From: Streptomyces sp. CBMA123
GTDB taxonomy: Bacteria; Actinomycetota; Actinomycetes; Streptomycetales; Streptomycetaceae
NCBI RefSeq assembly: GCF_014596465.1
Contig: NZ_MECK01000090.1
Coordinates: 1-64,000 of the forward strand
DNA length: 64,000 nt
Direction of reading: 5' to 3'
Shown: positions 47,023 through 55,968 of the stretch, piece by piece
Layout: each line of letters begins with the position of its first letter
Numbering within the stretch: the stretch's first letter is position 1
Made by a program: the position numbers and the translations under genes
The notes under the pieces: model-generated
Seen by the model: the letters and a program-made list of their open reading frames with translations, nothing else
What the model was told of the DNA's origin: nothing
Database searches by the model: none

Positions 47023-47046
47023 GCGCGCCGGGGCCTCGCCGGAGCC

Positions 47047-47523
47047 GACGGGCTTCGCTACCGTGGCCCCCGCGGGCTGCGCACCACCGCCGGCCCGATC
47101 GACGCCGAACTCACCGTGTGGGCCGCCTCGGTGGAACCGCACCCGCCGGCCGCCCAGGCCGGACTGGCCGTCGACGAACGCGGCCGGGCCCTGGTGGACG
47201 ACCACCTGCGCTCGCTCTCGCACCCGGACGTCCACGTGGTCGGCGACGCCGCCGCCGTCACCGTGCCCGGCATCGGCACCCTGCGGATGGGCTGCGCCAC
47301 CGCGCTGCCGCAGGGCCGGTACGTCGGGCGGCTGCTCGACGGGCGCACCTCGGAGCCGTTCTCGTTCCGGTACACCGTGCAGTGCCGCAGCCTCGGCCGG
47401 CGGGACGGGCTGCTCCAGCTGGTCCACCCGGACGACGCCATGAAGCCCACCGTGTCCACCGGCGCCGCGGGGCGGCTGGCCAAGGCCGGGATTGTCACCG
47501 CCGTGCTGGCCGCGCTGAAGTAG
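47047..47523 (+). pseudogene. C-terminal relic of an NADH dehydrogenase-like FAD oxidoreductase
   Basis: An open frame reads like the second half of an NDH-2/FAD-dependent pyridine nucleotide-disulphide oxidoreductase: DAELTVWAASVEPHPPA (end of the NAD domain), DVHVVGDAAAV (FAD-binding GD motif with Asp), CATALPQGRYVG, and a C-terminal SFRYTVQCRSLGRRDGLLQ. The first half (FAD dinucleotide fold, NAD-binding GxGxxG) is absent. Homology begins 25 bases after the upstream operon's terminator, with no start codon or ribosome binding site in a sensible place. A GTG at 47116 could still start a 135-residue product. Best read as a 5'-deleted pseudogene. Confidence 0.75.
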
Positions 47524-47536
47524 CCCCCGTCCACGC

Positions 47537-47568
47537 GGAAGGGCCCGGGCGGATGCCCGGGCCCTTCC
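47537..47568. terminator. Hairpin between the FAD relic and lepA (convergent)
   Basis: A perfect 14-bp stem (47537-47550 with 47555-47568) and a 4-base loop, downstream of lepA and of the relic. Confidence 0.8.
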
Positions 47569-47606
47569 TGGTGCCGCTCGCGGCTACGCGCGTGCCGCGC
47601 CCGCGG

Positions 47607-49475
47607 TCACTTCTTGTCCTTCGGCGTCTCCGCGTCGGTGGACAGCGCGGCGATGAAGGCCTCCTGCGGGACCTCCACGCTGCCGACCATCTTCATCCGC
47701 TTCTTGCCTTCCTTCTGCTTCTCCAGCAGCTTCCGCTTACGGGAGATGTCACCGCCGTAGCACTTGGCGAGGACGTCCTTGCGGATCGCGCGGACCGTCT
47801 CACGGGCGATCACCCGGGAGCCGATGGCGGCCTGGATCGGCACCTCGAACTGCTGGCGCGGGATCAGCTTCTGCAGCTTGCCGGCCATCATCACGCCGTA
47901 GCCGTAGGCCTTGTCCTTGTGCACGATCGCGGAGAACGCGTCCACCGGGTCACCGTGCAGCAGGATGTCGACCTTGACCAGCTGGGCGGTCTGCTCGCCG
48001 ATGGGCTCGTAGTCGAGCGAGGCGTAGCCGCGGGTCTTGGACTTCAGCTGGTCGAAGAAGTCGAAGACGATCTCGGCGAGCGGCAGGGTGTAGCGCAGCT
48101 CGACCCGGTCCTCGGACAGGTAGTCCATGCCCTGGAGGTTGCCGCGACGCGACTGGCAGAGCTCCATGATCGCGCCGACGAACTCGTTCGGCGCCAGGAT
48201 GGTGCCGCGCACGACCGGCTCGTAGACCTCGGAGATCTTGCCGGTCGGGAACTCGCTCGGGTTGGTGACGGTGTGCTCGCTGCCATCCTCCATCACCACC
48301 CGGTAGACCACGTTCGGGGCGGTGGAGATCAGGTCGAGGTTGAACTCGCGCTCCAGGCGCTCCCGGATGATCTCCAGGTGCAGCAGGCCGAGGAAGCCGC
48401 AGCGGTAGCCGAAGCCGAGCGCGACCGAGGTCTCCGGCTCGTACACCAGGGCGGCGTCGTTGAGGCGCAGCTTGTCCAGGGCGTCGCGCAGCAGCGGGTA
48501 GTCCGAGCCGTCCAGCGGGTACAGGCCGGAGAACACCATCGGACGCGGTTCCTTGTAGCCGCCCAGCGGCTCGGTGGCGCCCTTGTGCATCGAGGTGATC
48601 GTGTCACCGACCTTGGACTGCCGGACGTCCTTCACACCGGTGATGATGTAGCCCACCTCGCCGACGCCGAGGCCGTCGGCGACCTTCGGTTCGGGCGAGA
48701 TGACGCCGATCTCCAGCAGCTCGTGGGTGGCGCCGGTGGACATCATCTGGATGCGCTCGCGCTTGGTGAGCTGGCCGTCCACGACACGGACGTAGGTGAC
48801 CACGCCGCGGTAGGAGTCGTACACCGAGTCGAAGATCATCGCGCGGGCCGGGGCGTCCTTGACGCCGACCGGGGCCGGGATGGTGTTGACGATGTGGTCC
48901 AGCAGGTCCTCGACGCCCAGACCGGTCTTGGCGCTGACCTGGAGCACGTCGGAGGGGTCGCAGCCGATGATGTGGGCGATCTCGGCCGCGTACTTCTCCG
49001 GCTGGGCGGCCGGCAGGTCGATCTTGTTGAGGACCGGGACGATCGTGAGGTCGTTCTCCAGCGCCAGGTACAGGTTGGCGAGGGTCTGCGCCTCGATGCC
49101 CTGGGCCGCGTCGACCACCAGGATGGTGCCCTCGCAGGCCGCGAGGGAGCGGGACACCTCGTACGTGAAGTCCACGTGGCCGGGGGTGTCGATCATGTTG
49201 AGGATGTGCGTCGTCCCGGCGTCCGGCCCGGTCTTCGGGGCCCACGGGAGGCGGACCGCCTGCGACTTGATGGTGATGCCGCGCTCACGCTCGATGTCCA
49301 TGCGGTCGAGGTACTGGGCGCGCATCTGCCGGGGGTCGACCACGCCGGTGATCTGCAGCATCCGGTCTGCGAGCGTCGACTTGCCGTGGTCGATGTGGGC
49401 GATGATGCAGAAGTTGCGGATCAGCGCCGGGTCGGTACGGCTGGGCTCTGGCACATTGCTGGGGGTCGCGGGCAC
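47607..49475 (-). CDS. lepA: Elongation factor 4 (LepA)
   Basis: Ribosomal GTPase that back-translocates or helps recover stalled ribosomes. 622 residues. G1 [15 protein letters not shown]2 region [11 protein letters not shown]3 [12 protein letters not shown]4 VLNKIDLP, G5 SAKTG; then the EF-G-like domains and the LepA-specific C-terminal domain ([14 protein letters not shown]). The start is a GTG at 49475. The family usually runs to about 600-625 residues. Confidence 0.97.
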   Translation of the reverse strand: MPATPSNVPEPSRTDPALIRNFCIIAHIDHGKSTLADRMLQITGVVDPRQMRAQYLDRMDIERERGITIKSQAVRLPWAPKTGPDAGTTHILNMIDTPGHVDFTYEVSRSLAACEGTILVVDAAQGIEAQTLANLYLALENDLTIVPVLNKIDLPAAQPEKYAAEIAHIIGCDPSDVLQVSAKTGLGVEDLLDHIVNTIPAPVGVKDAPARAMIFDSVYDSYRGVVTYVRVVDGQLTKRERIQMMSTGATHELLEIGVISPEPKVADGLGVGEVGYIITGVKDVRQSKVGDTITSMHKGATEPLGGYKEPRPMVFSGLYPLDGSDYPLLRDALDKLRLNDAALVYEPETSVALGFGYRCGFLGLLHLEIIRERLEREFNLDLISTAPNVVYRVVMEDGSEHTVTNPSEFPTGKISEVYEPVVRGTILAPNEFVGAIMELCQSRRGNLQGMDYLSEDRVELRYTLPLAEIVFDFFDQLKSKTRGYASLDYEPIGEQTAQLVKVDILLHGDPVDAFSAIVHKDKAYGYGVMMAGKLQKLIPRQQFEVPIQAAIGSRVIARETVRAIRKDVLAKCYGGDISRKRKLLEKQKEGKKRMKMVGSVEVPQEAFIAALSTDAETPKDKK

Positions 49476-49710
49476 CTTGGTCCGATTCTCCGTTGGTCCG
49501 GGGCCGGGGGTGTCCGGATCATCGCTGACCGGCTATCCCGGGGACCGGACAGTCTCGTCCGATCGAAATAGTTCCTCCCATCCTCCCACGACCACGACCC
49601 GGGGCGCCGTTCGGGCACCTCACAGCCTTCCGTCACCCCGCCGCACGGCTTCCGCTCCCCCACTGCACAGCCTTCCGCCACCCCACCGCTCGGCGGCAGG
49701 ATGGCCCGCC

Positions 49711-50016
49711 ATGATCCTCGAAAGCGCCCTGCTCGACGTCCTGCCCGACCGGGAGGACGAGTTCCTCGCCGCCTTCGCCGAGGCCCGCCCGCTGATCGCC
49801 GTCCAGCACGGCTTCCGCTCCCTGGAACTGCGCCGCTGCCTGGACGAGGGGCGCGGCTCCCGGTTCCTGCTGCAGGTGGAGTGGGAGACCCTCGCCGACC
49901 ACACCGAGGGCTTCCGCGGCTCCGCCGAGTACCTCCGGTGGCGCGAGCTGCTGCACCGGTTCTACCGGCCGTTCCCGGACGTCGAGCACTACGGGGAGCC
50001 GGTACTGAGCGCTTAG
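49711..50016 (+). CDS. Antibiotic biosynthesis monooxygenase (ABM)-like protein
   Basis: 101 residues, one ABM ferredoxin-like domain (ILESALLDVLPDREDEFLAAF, QHGFRSLELRRCLDE, FLLQVEWETLADHTEGFRGS). Such small dimeric proteins include quinol monooxygenases and heme-degrading enzymes, but most are uncharacterised. The ATG at 49711 has CAGGA upstream. It stands alone; the 100 bases before it hold short direct repeats (CACAGCCTTCCG). No biosynthetic cluster is nearby, so a role in antibiotic synthesis should not be assumed. Confidence 0.82.
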   Translation: MILESALLDVLPDREDEFLAAFAEARPLIAVQHGFRSLELRRCLDEGRGSRFLLQVEWETLADHTEGFRGSAEYLRWRELLHRFYRPFPDVEHYGEPVLSA

Positions 50017-50194
50017 CCCCGCGGGCGGGCCCGGCGGTCGGTTTGGGGCGGGCGGCGGGCCCCTGGTAGCGTGGGCTGCTGCACCTGGCCCCGGCATGCC
50101 CTCTCAGCTGACCCGATGGCCTGCGCGTGCAACGCTCCCCAGCCTCCGGCCGGGGGGACCCCAGAACCCGTTCAGACAAGACTGAGGCTCCTTC

Positions 50195-50464
50195 GTGGCG
50201 AACATCAAGTCCCAGATCAAGCGCAACAAGACCAACGAGAAGGCGCGCCTGCGCAACAAGGCCGTCAAGTCCTCGCTGAAGACCGCCCTGCGCAAGGCCC
50301 GCGAGGCCGCTGCCGCCGGTGAGACCGAGAAGGCCGCTGTGCTGGCCCGCGCCGCCTCCAAGGCGCTGGACAAGGCCGTGAGCAAGGGCGTCATCCACGC
50401 CAACCAGGCCGCCAACAAGAAGTCGGCCATCACCAAGCGCGTCAACACCGCCGTCCAGGCCTGA
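50195..50464 (+). CDS. rpsT: 30S ribosomal protein bS20
   Basis: 89 residues, a highly basic three-helix protein that binds 16S rRNA early in 30S assembly. It opens [20 protein letters not shown] and ends [17 protein letters not shown]. The start is a GTG at 50195. The long-stem hairpin downstream probably ends its transcript. In Streptomyces rpsT lies between lepA and holA, as here. Confidence 0.98.
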   Translation: MANIKSQIKRNKTNEKARLRNKAVKSSLKTALRKAREAAAAGETEKAAVLARAASKALDKAVSKGVIHANQAANKKSAITKRVNTAVQA

Positions 50465-50594
50465 CGCCCTCGGGGGCGCCTCGCCCCCACCGCCGCGGAG
50501 TGACCCGGCCCTCTACCCGGAACTCCGAGGCGCGCGAGACTCGCACCGTACGCGGCCTGCGTTCGCCACGCGGGTGCGGTGCACAGCAGTTGTA

Positions 50595-50646
50595 CGACAG
50601 GCGCCGTGGTCGGCCTCCTCAGGGAGGCGGACCACGGCGCCTGTCG
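50595..50646. terminator. Long hairpin downstream of rpsT
   Basis: A stem of about 23-24 bp with one mismatch (50595-50618 with 50623-50646), 130 bases after the rpsT stop. It is among the longest hairpins in the window and lies 88 bases before the next start, so it may also lie in a 5' untranslated region. Confidence 0.75.
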
Positions 50647-50733
50647 CGTTCCGCGCCCCGGCCGCTATGGTCGATCACGCGCGACCGGGGGTGCGGGGAG
50701 CACCCGCGGCGCCAGCCCAGAGGGGGAACTTCC

Positions 50734-51633
50734 ATGACGACGCCACCACCGCCACTGCCGTCCTCGGCACCGAACGGGCCGGGGTACGGGTTCCCGCAGC
50801 AGTCGGGCACGCCAGGGGTACCGGGGGCTGGGGTACCGGGGGCTGGGGCGCCGGGGGTGGCGGCACCGGGGGTGGGGGTGCCCGCGCCGGGGATGGCGGC
50901 GCCGGCCGCCGGCGGGTTCGGGCCGCCGCCCGGGCTGCCGACCTCGCCGGGAGCGCCTGGCACACCCGGCGGCGGCACGACGCCGCGCAAGGGCGGGAAC
51001 CTGCGCCGCAACGCCGTCTGGGCCTTCGTCGGGGCACTCCTCGCCTCGGCCGGCTGGACCACCGCCGTGCTGGTCGTCCCGGACCTGGTCAGCAGCGACT
51101 CCTCGCCGCGCAGCCTCGGCAGCTACCACCTCTCGGACGACTTCTGCGCCACCGCGAAGCCCTCCCGGCTGCTGGCGACGTACTCCGTCACCACCGATGC
51201 CAACTCGCCGTCCCACAACACCGACCGGACCGCCGCCCTGGACAGCATGAACTGCTCCATGTCGCTCAAGCGGACCGGCGGCGGCAGCGACAGCGAGTAC
51301 GCCAGCGTGTACATCCGCGCCGACCTGCACAAGGCCGTCAACCCGGCGCCCGAGCAGGACGCCGGCAAGGAGTTCTACCGGACCCGGGGCTACCAGATCA
51401 CCGACATCCCGGGGCTCGGCGAGGCGGCGTTCTTCATCTACAAGGACGACAGCGGATCAGGCTCGTACCACAGCCTGTTCGCCGAAGTGCAGATCCGCGA
51501 CGGCGCAATGACCTACTCCATCAGCTACAACGCCAGTTACACCCAGGGGAAGTCCACCCCGCCGTCCATGACCGAGCTCCGCAACGACCTGCAGACCGAC
51601 GCGGACAACGCCGTACGGGCCATGCGCAAGTAG
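50734..51633 (+). CDS. Membrane-anchored protein with Gly/Pro-rich repeat region, function unknown
   Basis: 299 residues. The first 90 are low-complexity (PPPPLPSSAPNG, then VPGAG, APGVA and related five-residue collagen-like units). One hydrophobic helix follows (RNAVWAFVGALLASAGWTTAVLVV, in pieces: AVWAFVGALLASAGW, TTAVLVV; about 93-117). The rest is a polar extracytoplasmic domain of about 180 residues with two Cys (DDFCATAK and SMNCSMSL) that may form a disulphide. Type II membrane topology. AGGGGG precedes the ATG. No family recognised. Confidence 0.82.
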   Translation: MTTPPPPLPSSAPNGPGYGFPQQSGTPGVPGAGVPGAGAPGVAAPGVGVPAPGMAAPAAGGFGPPPGLPTSPGAPGTPGGGTTPRKGGNLRRNAVWAFVGALLASAGWTTAVLVVPDLVSSDSSPRSLGSYHLSDDFCATAKPSRLLATYSVTTDANSPSHNTDRTAALDSMNCSMSLKRTGGGSDSEYASVYIRADLHKAVNPAPEQDAGKEFYRTRGYQITDIPGLGEAAFFIYKDDSGSGSYHSLFAEVQIRDGAMTYSISYNASYTQGKSTPPSMTELRNDLQTDADNAVRAMRK

Positions 51634-51652
51634 CGGCCCGGGGCCGCGCGCG

Positions 51653-51725
51653 GGAGCGGGCCAGCAGGACGGGCGGGGGCGGGGTCAGGAGAACAGGGCG
51701 GGAGCGGGTCAGTAGGACGGGCGGG
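51653..51725. repeat. Tandem 23-25 bp repeat running into the holA stop codon
   Basis: About three copies of a GC-rich unit with the form GGGAGCGGGTCAGTAGGACGG. The copy at about 51700-51725 contains the holA stop (51709-51711) and last codons. Reading on the minus strand, the copies repeat the gene's own Pro-Ser-Tyr-stop ending in degenerate form. Confidence 0.65.
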
Positions 51726-52707
51726 AGCCGGCCCGGGCGGCCTTGGCGACGGCGACCACCGCGCGCTCCAGGGCGAAGGCCGGGTCGGCCGAACCGCCCT
51801 TGACGTCGGCGTCGGCCCGGGCGATGGCGGTCAGCGCGGTGGCCACCGCGTCGCCCGTCCAGCCGCGCATCTGCTGGCGGACCCGGTCCACCTTCCACGG
51901 CGGCATGCCCAACTCGCGGGCCAGATCGGCCGGACGCATGTTCCGCCCGGTCGTCGCCAGCCGTCCGATGCTGCGCACCCCGGAGGCCAGCGCGTAGGTG
52001 ATGCCGGTCGGCGGCTGGCCGACGGCCAGCGCCCAGCGCAGCCGCTCCAGCGCCTCCGCCGCCCGGCCGGTGACGGCCAGGTCGGCCACCTCGAACCCGG
52101 TCGCCTCGGCCCGGCCGCTGTAGTAGCGGGCCACCACCGTGTCATCGATCGCGCCCTCGACGTCCGAGGTCAACTGACTGCAGGCGGCCGCCAGTTCACG
52201 CAGGTCGCTACCGAGCGCGTCCAGCAGCGCCTGGCAGGCCTCCGGGGTCGCGGAGCGGCCCAGGGTGCGGAACTCACCCTTGACGAAGGCCAGTCGCTCG
52301 CTCGCCTTGGCCAGCTTGGCGCAGGCCACCTCGCGCCCGCCCGCCTTGCGACCGGCGTCCAGCAGGCCCTTGCCCTTGGCCCCGCCGGCGTGCACCAGCA
52401 CCATGATCACTTCTTCGGCCGGGTCCTCGAGGTACGCCTTGACCTCCTTCACCGAGTCGGCGGAGAGGTCCTGCGCGGCCCGGACCACGATCACCTTGCG
52501 CTCGGCGAACAGCGAGGGCGTGGTCAGCTCGGCCAGACTGCCGGGCTGCAGCCCGCCGGGCGGCACGTCCCGCACGTCGGTGTCCGGATCCGCCGCCTTC
52601 GCCGCGGCCACCACCTGGGCGACCGCACGGTCCAGCAGCAGCTCCTCCTGGCCGACCGCGAGGGTCAGCGGGGCGAGCAGGTCGTCGGGTGCACTCTTCC
52701 TGGCCAT
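51709..52707 (-). CDS. holA: DNA polymerase III subunit delta
   Basis: Clamp-loader subunit that opens the beta clamp. 332 residues, with the AAA+-like delta fold: [19 protein letters not shown] at the start, [17 protein letters not shown], and the C-terminal collar ([37 protein letters not shown]). The length is normal. The Walker motifs are degenerate, as usual for delta. It lies next to rpsT, the order found in most actinobacteria. Confidence 0.95.
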   Translation of the reverse strand: MARKSAPDDLLAPLTLAVGQEELLLDRAVAQVVAAAKAADPDTDVRDVPPGGLQPGSLAELTTPSLFAERKVIVVRAAQDLSADSVKEVKAYLEDPAEEVIMVLVHAGGAKGKGLLDAGRKAGGREVACAKLAKASERLAFVKGEFRTLGRSATPEACQALLDALGSDLRELAAACSQLTSDVEGAIDDTVVARYYSGRAEATGFEVADLAVTGRAAEALERLRWALAVGQPPTGITYALASGVRSIGRLATTGRNMRPADLARELGMPPWKVDRVRQQMRGWTGDAVATALTAIARADADVKGGSADPAFALERAVVAVAKAARAGSRPSY

Positions 52708-52781
52708 CGCCTACCAGCATCCCACGCGCCGCGGACACTCCCGCCCGACGGCCGGAGCCGGACCGTCCGGACCCCGACCGC

Positions 52782-52817
52782 CCGAACCCCGAACCCGAAC
52801 CCCGAACCCCGAACCCC
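52782..52817. repeat. CCGAACC microsatellite
   Basis: About five copies of a 6-7 bp CCGAACC unit lie between divergent holA and the next small gene, 41 bases before its start. Unit-length drift makes it a probable slippage site. Confidence 0.8.
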
Positions 52818-52857
52818 GGCTACCCGGGCCACCGCACCCGACCTGGAGAATGGCCCG

Positions 52858-53151
52858 GTGACCGAGAACCACACCACCGACCTCCCGGACGTCGTCGACC
52901 CCTTCGTCCGCCAGCTGCTCGTCCTGCCCGACCGCGACACCGCCGACGAGGCCGCCGAGGAACTCTCCGCCGCCCACCCCGACCTCGGCGAACTGGAGAT
53001 CGTCCGCGACGCCCTGGCCGGCGAGGACGACGCCGAGGACGCCCAGTGGCTGGTCGTCCTCGACCCGCCGTCCGACGGCTGGACCCCGGCCCTGCTGCAC
53101 GCCCTCGACACCGTGGCCACCTCGTACGAGGGCTGGCGCGAGGAGGCCTGA
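52858..53151 (+). CDS. Small acidic hypothetical protein
   Basis: 97 residues, strongly acidic, no signal peptide. VVDPFVRQLLVLPDRDTADEA, then AGEDDAEDAQWLVVLDPP and HALDTVATSYEGWREE. No recognised domain; homologues of this type appear as short hypothetical proteins in Streptomyces. The GTG at 52858 has GGAG about ten bases upstream. It is followed by a terminator-like hairpin. A microsatellite is in its promoter region. Confidence 0.72.
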   Translation: MTENHTTDLPDVVDPFVRQLLVLPDRDTADEAAEELSAAHPDLGELEIVRDALAGEDDAEDAQWLVVLDPPSDGWTPALLHALDTVATSYEGWREEA

Positions 53152-53162
53152 CCGACACCGCG

Positions 53163-53198
53163 ACGCCGCGACGCCGCCCGCGCGCGGCGTCGCGGCGT
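53163..53198. terminator. Terminator after the small acidic gene
   Basis: A perfect 14-bp stem (53163-53176 with 53185-53198), extended by GACACC/GGTGTC (53154-53159 with 53201-53206). It lies between convergent genes. Confidence 0.75.
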
Positions 53199-53229
53199 TG
53201 GGTGTCCGTTGCGGCGTCCGTTGCGGCGT

Positions 53230-54165
53230 TCAGCGCGGGAGCACCCAGTCCGGCCGCCACGTCCCGGCGGCGTCGTGGGCGGGCGCGGCCGCGGCCAGGT
53301 AGGCGCGGAGGGTGGCCAGGGCCGGGTGGGGGTTGTCCCGGTGCCACAGCAGCGAGTGCGGGTAGACCAGCGTCGGGTCCGTCACCGGGATGCGGCGCAG
53401 GCCGTGGCCGGCCGGCCAGACCAGGCGGGTTCGCTCGCTCATGAATGTCGCCAGGGCCGGGGTGTCGGCGACGGTGTCCAGGAGCGCGTCGGAGCCGAAG
53501 TTGGGACCGGTCGCCTCGATGGTGAGCCCGAACTCGGCGACGAGGTCGTCGTAGTAGGCGGCCCACTCGGTGCCCGGGGCGATGCCGGGCATCCAGATCC
53601 GGTGGCCGACGAGCTGGGCGACGGTCACCGAGCGGGCACCCGCCAGCACGTGGGCGGGCCCGGTGAGGAGTTGCAGCGGCTCGTCGAGCACCCGGACGGA
53701 CTCGACGTCCTCCGGGAAGGACCGGCCGGGCGCGGCCACCGCGCGGAAGGACGCGTCGATCGTCCCCGAGCGGATCGCGGTGACGGCCGCCCCGACGTCG
53801 AACAGCATCACCACGTCGAGCTCGACCTCGGGGTGCGCGCGGTGGAAGTCCCGCATCAGCCCCGAGCCCGCGCCGCGCGAGGCGATGATGTCGACCCGCA
53901 GCGGCCGACGGCCGGTGCGCACCGAGGCGACCGCCCGCTCGGCGGCGCGCAGCAGTTCACGGGCGTGCGGCAGGAACGCCTGCCCGTCGATGGTGAGTTC
54001 GGCGCCGCGCGGGGTGCGGGTGAACAGCCGCACCCCGAGATCGCGCTCCAGCGCGGCGATGCGCTTGGAGACGGCCTGCTGGGTGATCGACAGGTCGGCG
54101 GCGGCCTTCTGGAACTGGCCGGCTTCCGCGGCGGCGGCGAAGGTGCGTACGGCTTCGAGGTCCAC
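53230..54165 (-). CDS. LysR-family transcriptional regulator
   Basis: 311 residues. N-terminal winged helix (VDLEAVRTFAAAAEAGQFQK, AAADLSITQQAVSKRIAALE), then the LTTR substrate-binding domain with two lobes (VDIIASRGAGSGLMRDF to ATFMSERTRLVWPAG). The GTG at 54165 has AAGGTGGG upstream and opens at the start of the helix-turn-helix; the longer frame to 54255 has no conserved sequence. Divergent from an MFS gene, with repeats between. Inducer unknown. Confidence 0.93.
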   Translation of the reverse strand: MDLEAVRTFAAAAEAGQFQKAAADLSITQQAVSKRIAALERDLGVRLFTRTPRGAELTIDGQAFLPHARELLRAAERAVASVRTGRRPLRVDIIASRGAGSGLMRDFHRAHPEVELDVVMLFDVGAAVTAIRSGTIDASFRAVAAPGRSFPEDVESVRVLDEPLQLLTGPAHVLAGARSVTVAQLVGHRIWMPGIAPGTEWAAYYDDLVAEFGLTIEATGPNFGSDALLDTVADTPALATFMSERTRLVWPAGHGLRRIPVTDPTLVYPHSLLWHRDNPHPALATLRAYLAAAAPAHDAAGTWRPDWVLPR

Positions 54166-54183
54166 GTCGGCCCACCTTAGTGA

Positions 54184-54220
54184 ACAACGGACGGTTGTAC
54201 CCAGGCCGTAGGACGGTTGT
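54184..54220. promoter_or_regulatory. Candidate LysR operator between lysR and the MFS gene
   Basis: ACAAC-N5-GTTGT (54184-54198) is an inverted repeat of LTTR-box form. The decamer GGACGGTTGT occurs at 54189-54198 and again at 54211-54220, exactly 22 bases apart, about two helical turns. LTTR regulators typically bind two such sites in the divergent promoter, one recognition site and one activation site. Confidence 0.6.
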
Positions 54221-54304
54221 TTGACCTGCGGACACGCCGCTCGGTTAGCTCTCACCGGTCAACGTCGGATTGTGCGGACGAGATACCGAGGGAGCACGCC
54301 GGAC

Positions 54305-55600
54305 ATGCTGGGTTGGGTGGGCAGGAGACGGCTCGGGCCGGGGTTCGGCCGGCTGTGGGCGGCGTACGCCGTCAGCGCGTACGGTTCCGGGCTGGGCTTC
54401 GGGGCACTTCCGCTGCTGGCCGTCCTGGTGCTGCACGCCGGACCGGCCGAGGTGTCCGCGCTCTCCGCGGTGGGGCCCGCGGTGGGCGCGCTGATCGCGG
54501 TACCGCTCGCGCCCTGGGTGGAGTTCCGGCGCAAACGCCCGGTGATGATCGCCATGGACCTGGCCCGGTTCGCGGCCATGGCCACGATCCCCCTCGCCTA
54601 CGCCCTCGGACGGCTCGGCTTCGTCCAACTGCTCGCCGTCTCGGCCGTGGTCGCCGCGGCCAAGATCGCCTTCAACGCCGCCAGCGGCGCCCACCTCAAG
54701 GCCCTCGTCCGGCCCGAGGACCTCCTGGTCGCCAACGCCCGCTTCGAATCCACCAACTGGAGCTCCATCGCGATCGGCCCCCCGCTGGGCGGCGCCGCGA
54801 TCGGCCTCTTCGGGCCCGTCACCACCGTGATCGCCGACGCGCTCAGCTACCTGCTCTCCGCCGCTGGCATCACCGCCATCCGCGGCCGGGAGGAACCGCC
54901 CCAGCCCGCCGCCGGAAGCCCGGCAGGGGCGGGCAGCGGAAGCTCCGTACGGGCCGGCGGCCTGCGGGCGGGCGCACTGCTCGACGGCTGGCGGCACATC
55001 CTCGGCGACCCCGCACTGCGGGCGCTCTACCTCAACAACCTGCTCGTCGGCGGGCTGATCATGGCCACCGAACCGCTGCTGGCCGTCCTCATGCTGCGCC
55101 AACTCCACTTCCCGCCCTGGCAGTACGGCCTCGCCTTCGCCGCCCCCTGCCTCGGCGGACTGATCGGCTCCCGGCTGGCCCGGCGCGTGGTGGCCCGCCA
55201 CGGCCGGCACCGGGTCTTCCGGACCGTCGGCACCCTGCGCGCCGTCTGGCTGATCGGCCTGGTCCTCGTCCGCCCCGGCGTCGTCGGCCTACTCATCGTG
55301 ATGGCCGTCGAGCTGGCGATCATCGTCAACATGAGCCTGTACAACCCGGTGCTCGCCACCTACCGGCTCGAACGCACCCCCAAGCACCTCCTCGCCCGCA
55401 CCCTGTCCGCCTGGTCCATCGGCCAGCAGGCGTCCATCGCCATCTGCACCGCCCTCGGCGGTCTCCTCGCCGACACCACCGGCCCGCGCACCGCCCTCGC
55501 GGTCGCCGGACTGCTCATCCTGGCCACCCCGCTCCTCCTCCCCCGCCACGACCGGACGGCGGCGCCGCACCAGCCGGAACCGTCCCTCAGCCGCTCCTGA
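54305..55600 (+). CDS. MFS exporter, MFS_3 (EntS-like) family
   Basis: About 431 residues with 12 hydrophobic spans. GSGLGFGALPLLAVLVLHAG opens helix 1-2, VEFRRKRPVMIAMDL is the motif-A-like loop, and STNWSSIAIGPPLGGAAIGL is the conserved helix 5 region of the MFS_3 group. I chose the ATG at 54305, which opens just before helix 1. It is divergent from, and probably regulated by, the LysR protein. Cargo unknown. Confidence 0.88.
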   Translation: MLGWVGRRRLGPGFGRLWAAYAVSAYGSGLGFGALPLLAVLVLHAGPAEVSALSAVGPAVGALIAVPLAPWVEFRRKRPVMIAMDLARFAAMATIPLAYALGRLGFVQLLAVSAVVAAAKIAFNAASGAHLKALVRPEDLLVANARFESTNWSSIAIGPPLGGAAIGLFGPVTTVIADALSYLLSAAGITAIRGREEPPQPAAGSPAGAGSGSSVRAGGLRAGALLDGWRHILGDPALRALYLNNLLVGGLIMATEPLLAVLMLRQLHFPPWQYGLAFAAPCLGGLIGSRLARRVVARHGRHRVFRTVGTLRAVWLIGLVLVRPGVVGLLIVMAVELAIIVNMSLYNPVLATYRLERTPKHLLARTLSAWSIGQQASIAICTALGGLLADTTGPRTALAVAGLLILATPLLLPRHDRTAAPHQPEPSLSRS

Positions 55601-55624
55601 CCCACCGGCGGCCGCCACCCGGCG

Positions 55625-55790
55625 ACCGGCCGCCACCTCCTGTCCGACGGCGTCGCCGACCCGGCCCCCGGCCGCCACGACGTCCTGCTCCGCCAGGCCC
55701 TCCCCGGCCGGGCCCGCATCGTCGGCACCACCGAACGGAACGCCCTCCTCCAGGCCTGTGCCCCAGCACCGGGGCACAGGCCACCGCCCC
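55625..55790 (+). pseudogene. Possible gene fragment in the 368-bp gap after the MFS gene
   Basis: The gap 55601-55968 holds no complete gene. One plus-strand frame reads GRHLLSDGVADPAPGRHDVL, then LRQALPGRARIVGTTERNAL, with G/C-ending codons and normal composition, and has no start. It is interrupted by the hairpin at 55753-55782 and loses sense after it. It may be a remnant of an unidentified gene. The rest of the gap shows nothing I can name. Confidence 0.25.
55753..55782. terminator. Hairpin in the gap after the MFS gene
   Basis: A perfect 12-bp stem (55753-55764 with 55771-55782) and 6-base loop, 153 bases past the MFS stop and 187 bases before the DUF4185 gene. Confidence 0.55.
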
Positions 55791-55968
55791 AGTACCGGGA
55801 CGCCGGACCGGCGGCTCCCGCACGGCCTCACCAATTCGGGTGAAGGTTCGCCCACCGACCGATGGGCCGGCGACCGGCCGCCGTAGCCTCGGTGGCGCCC
55901 CGTCGCCACCGAGGTGCGCGCTCCGGGCGAAGCCGCGGAATCCGTCGACTCGGAAGGCCCTCGACACC

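Noticed and set aside
49711-50016. Part of an antibiotic gene cluster because of the ABM domain
   Set aside because: Neighbours are housekeeping genes (lepA, rpsT); small ABM proteins occur widely outside biosynthesis.
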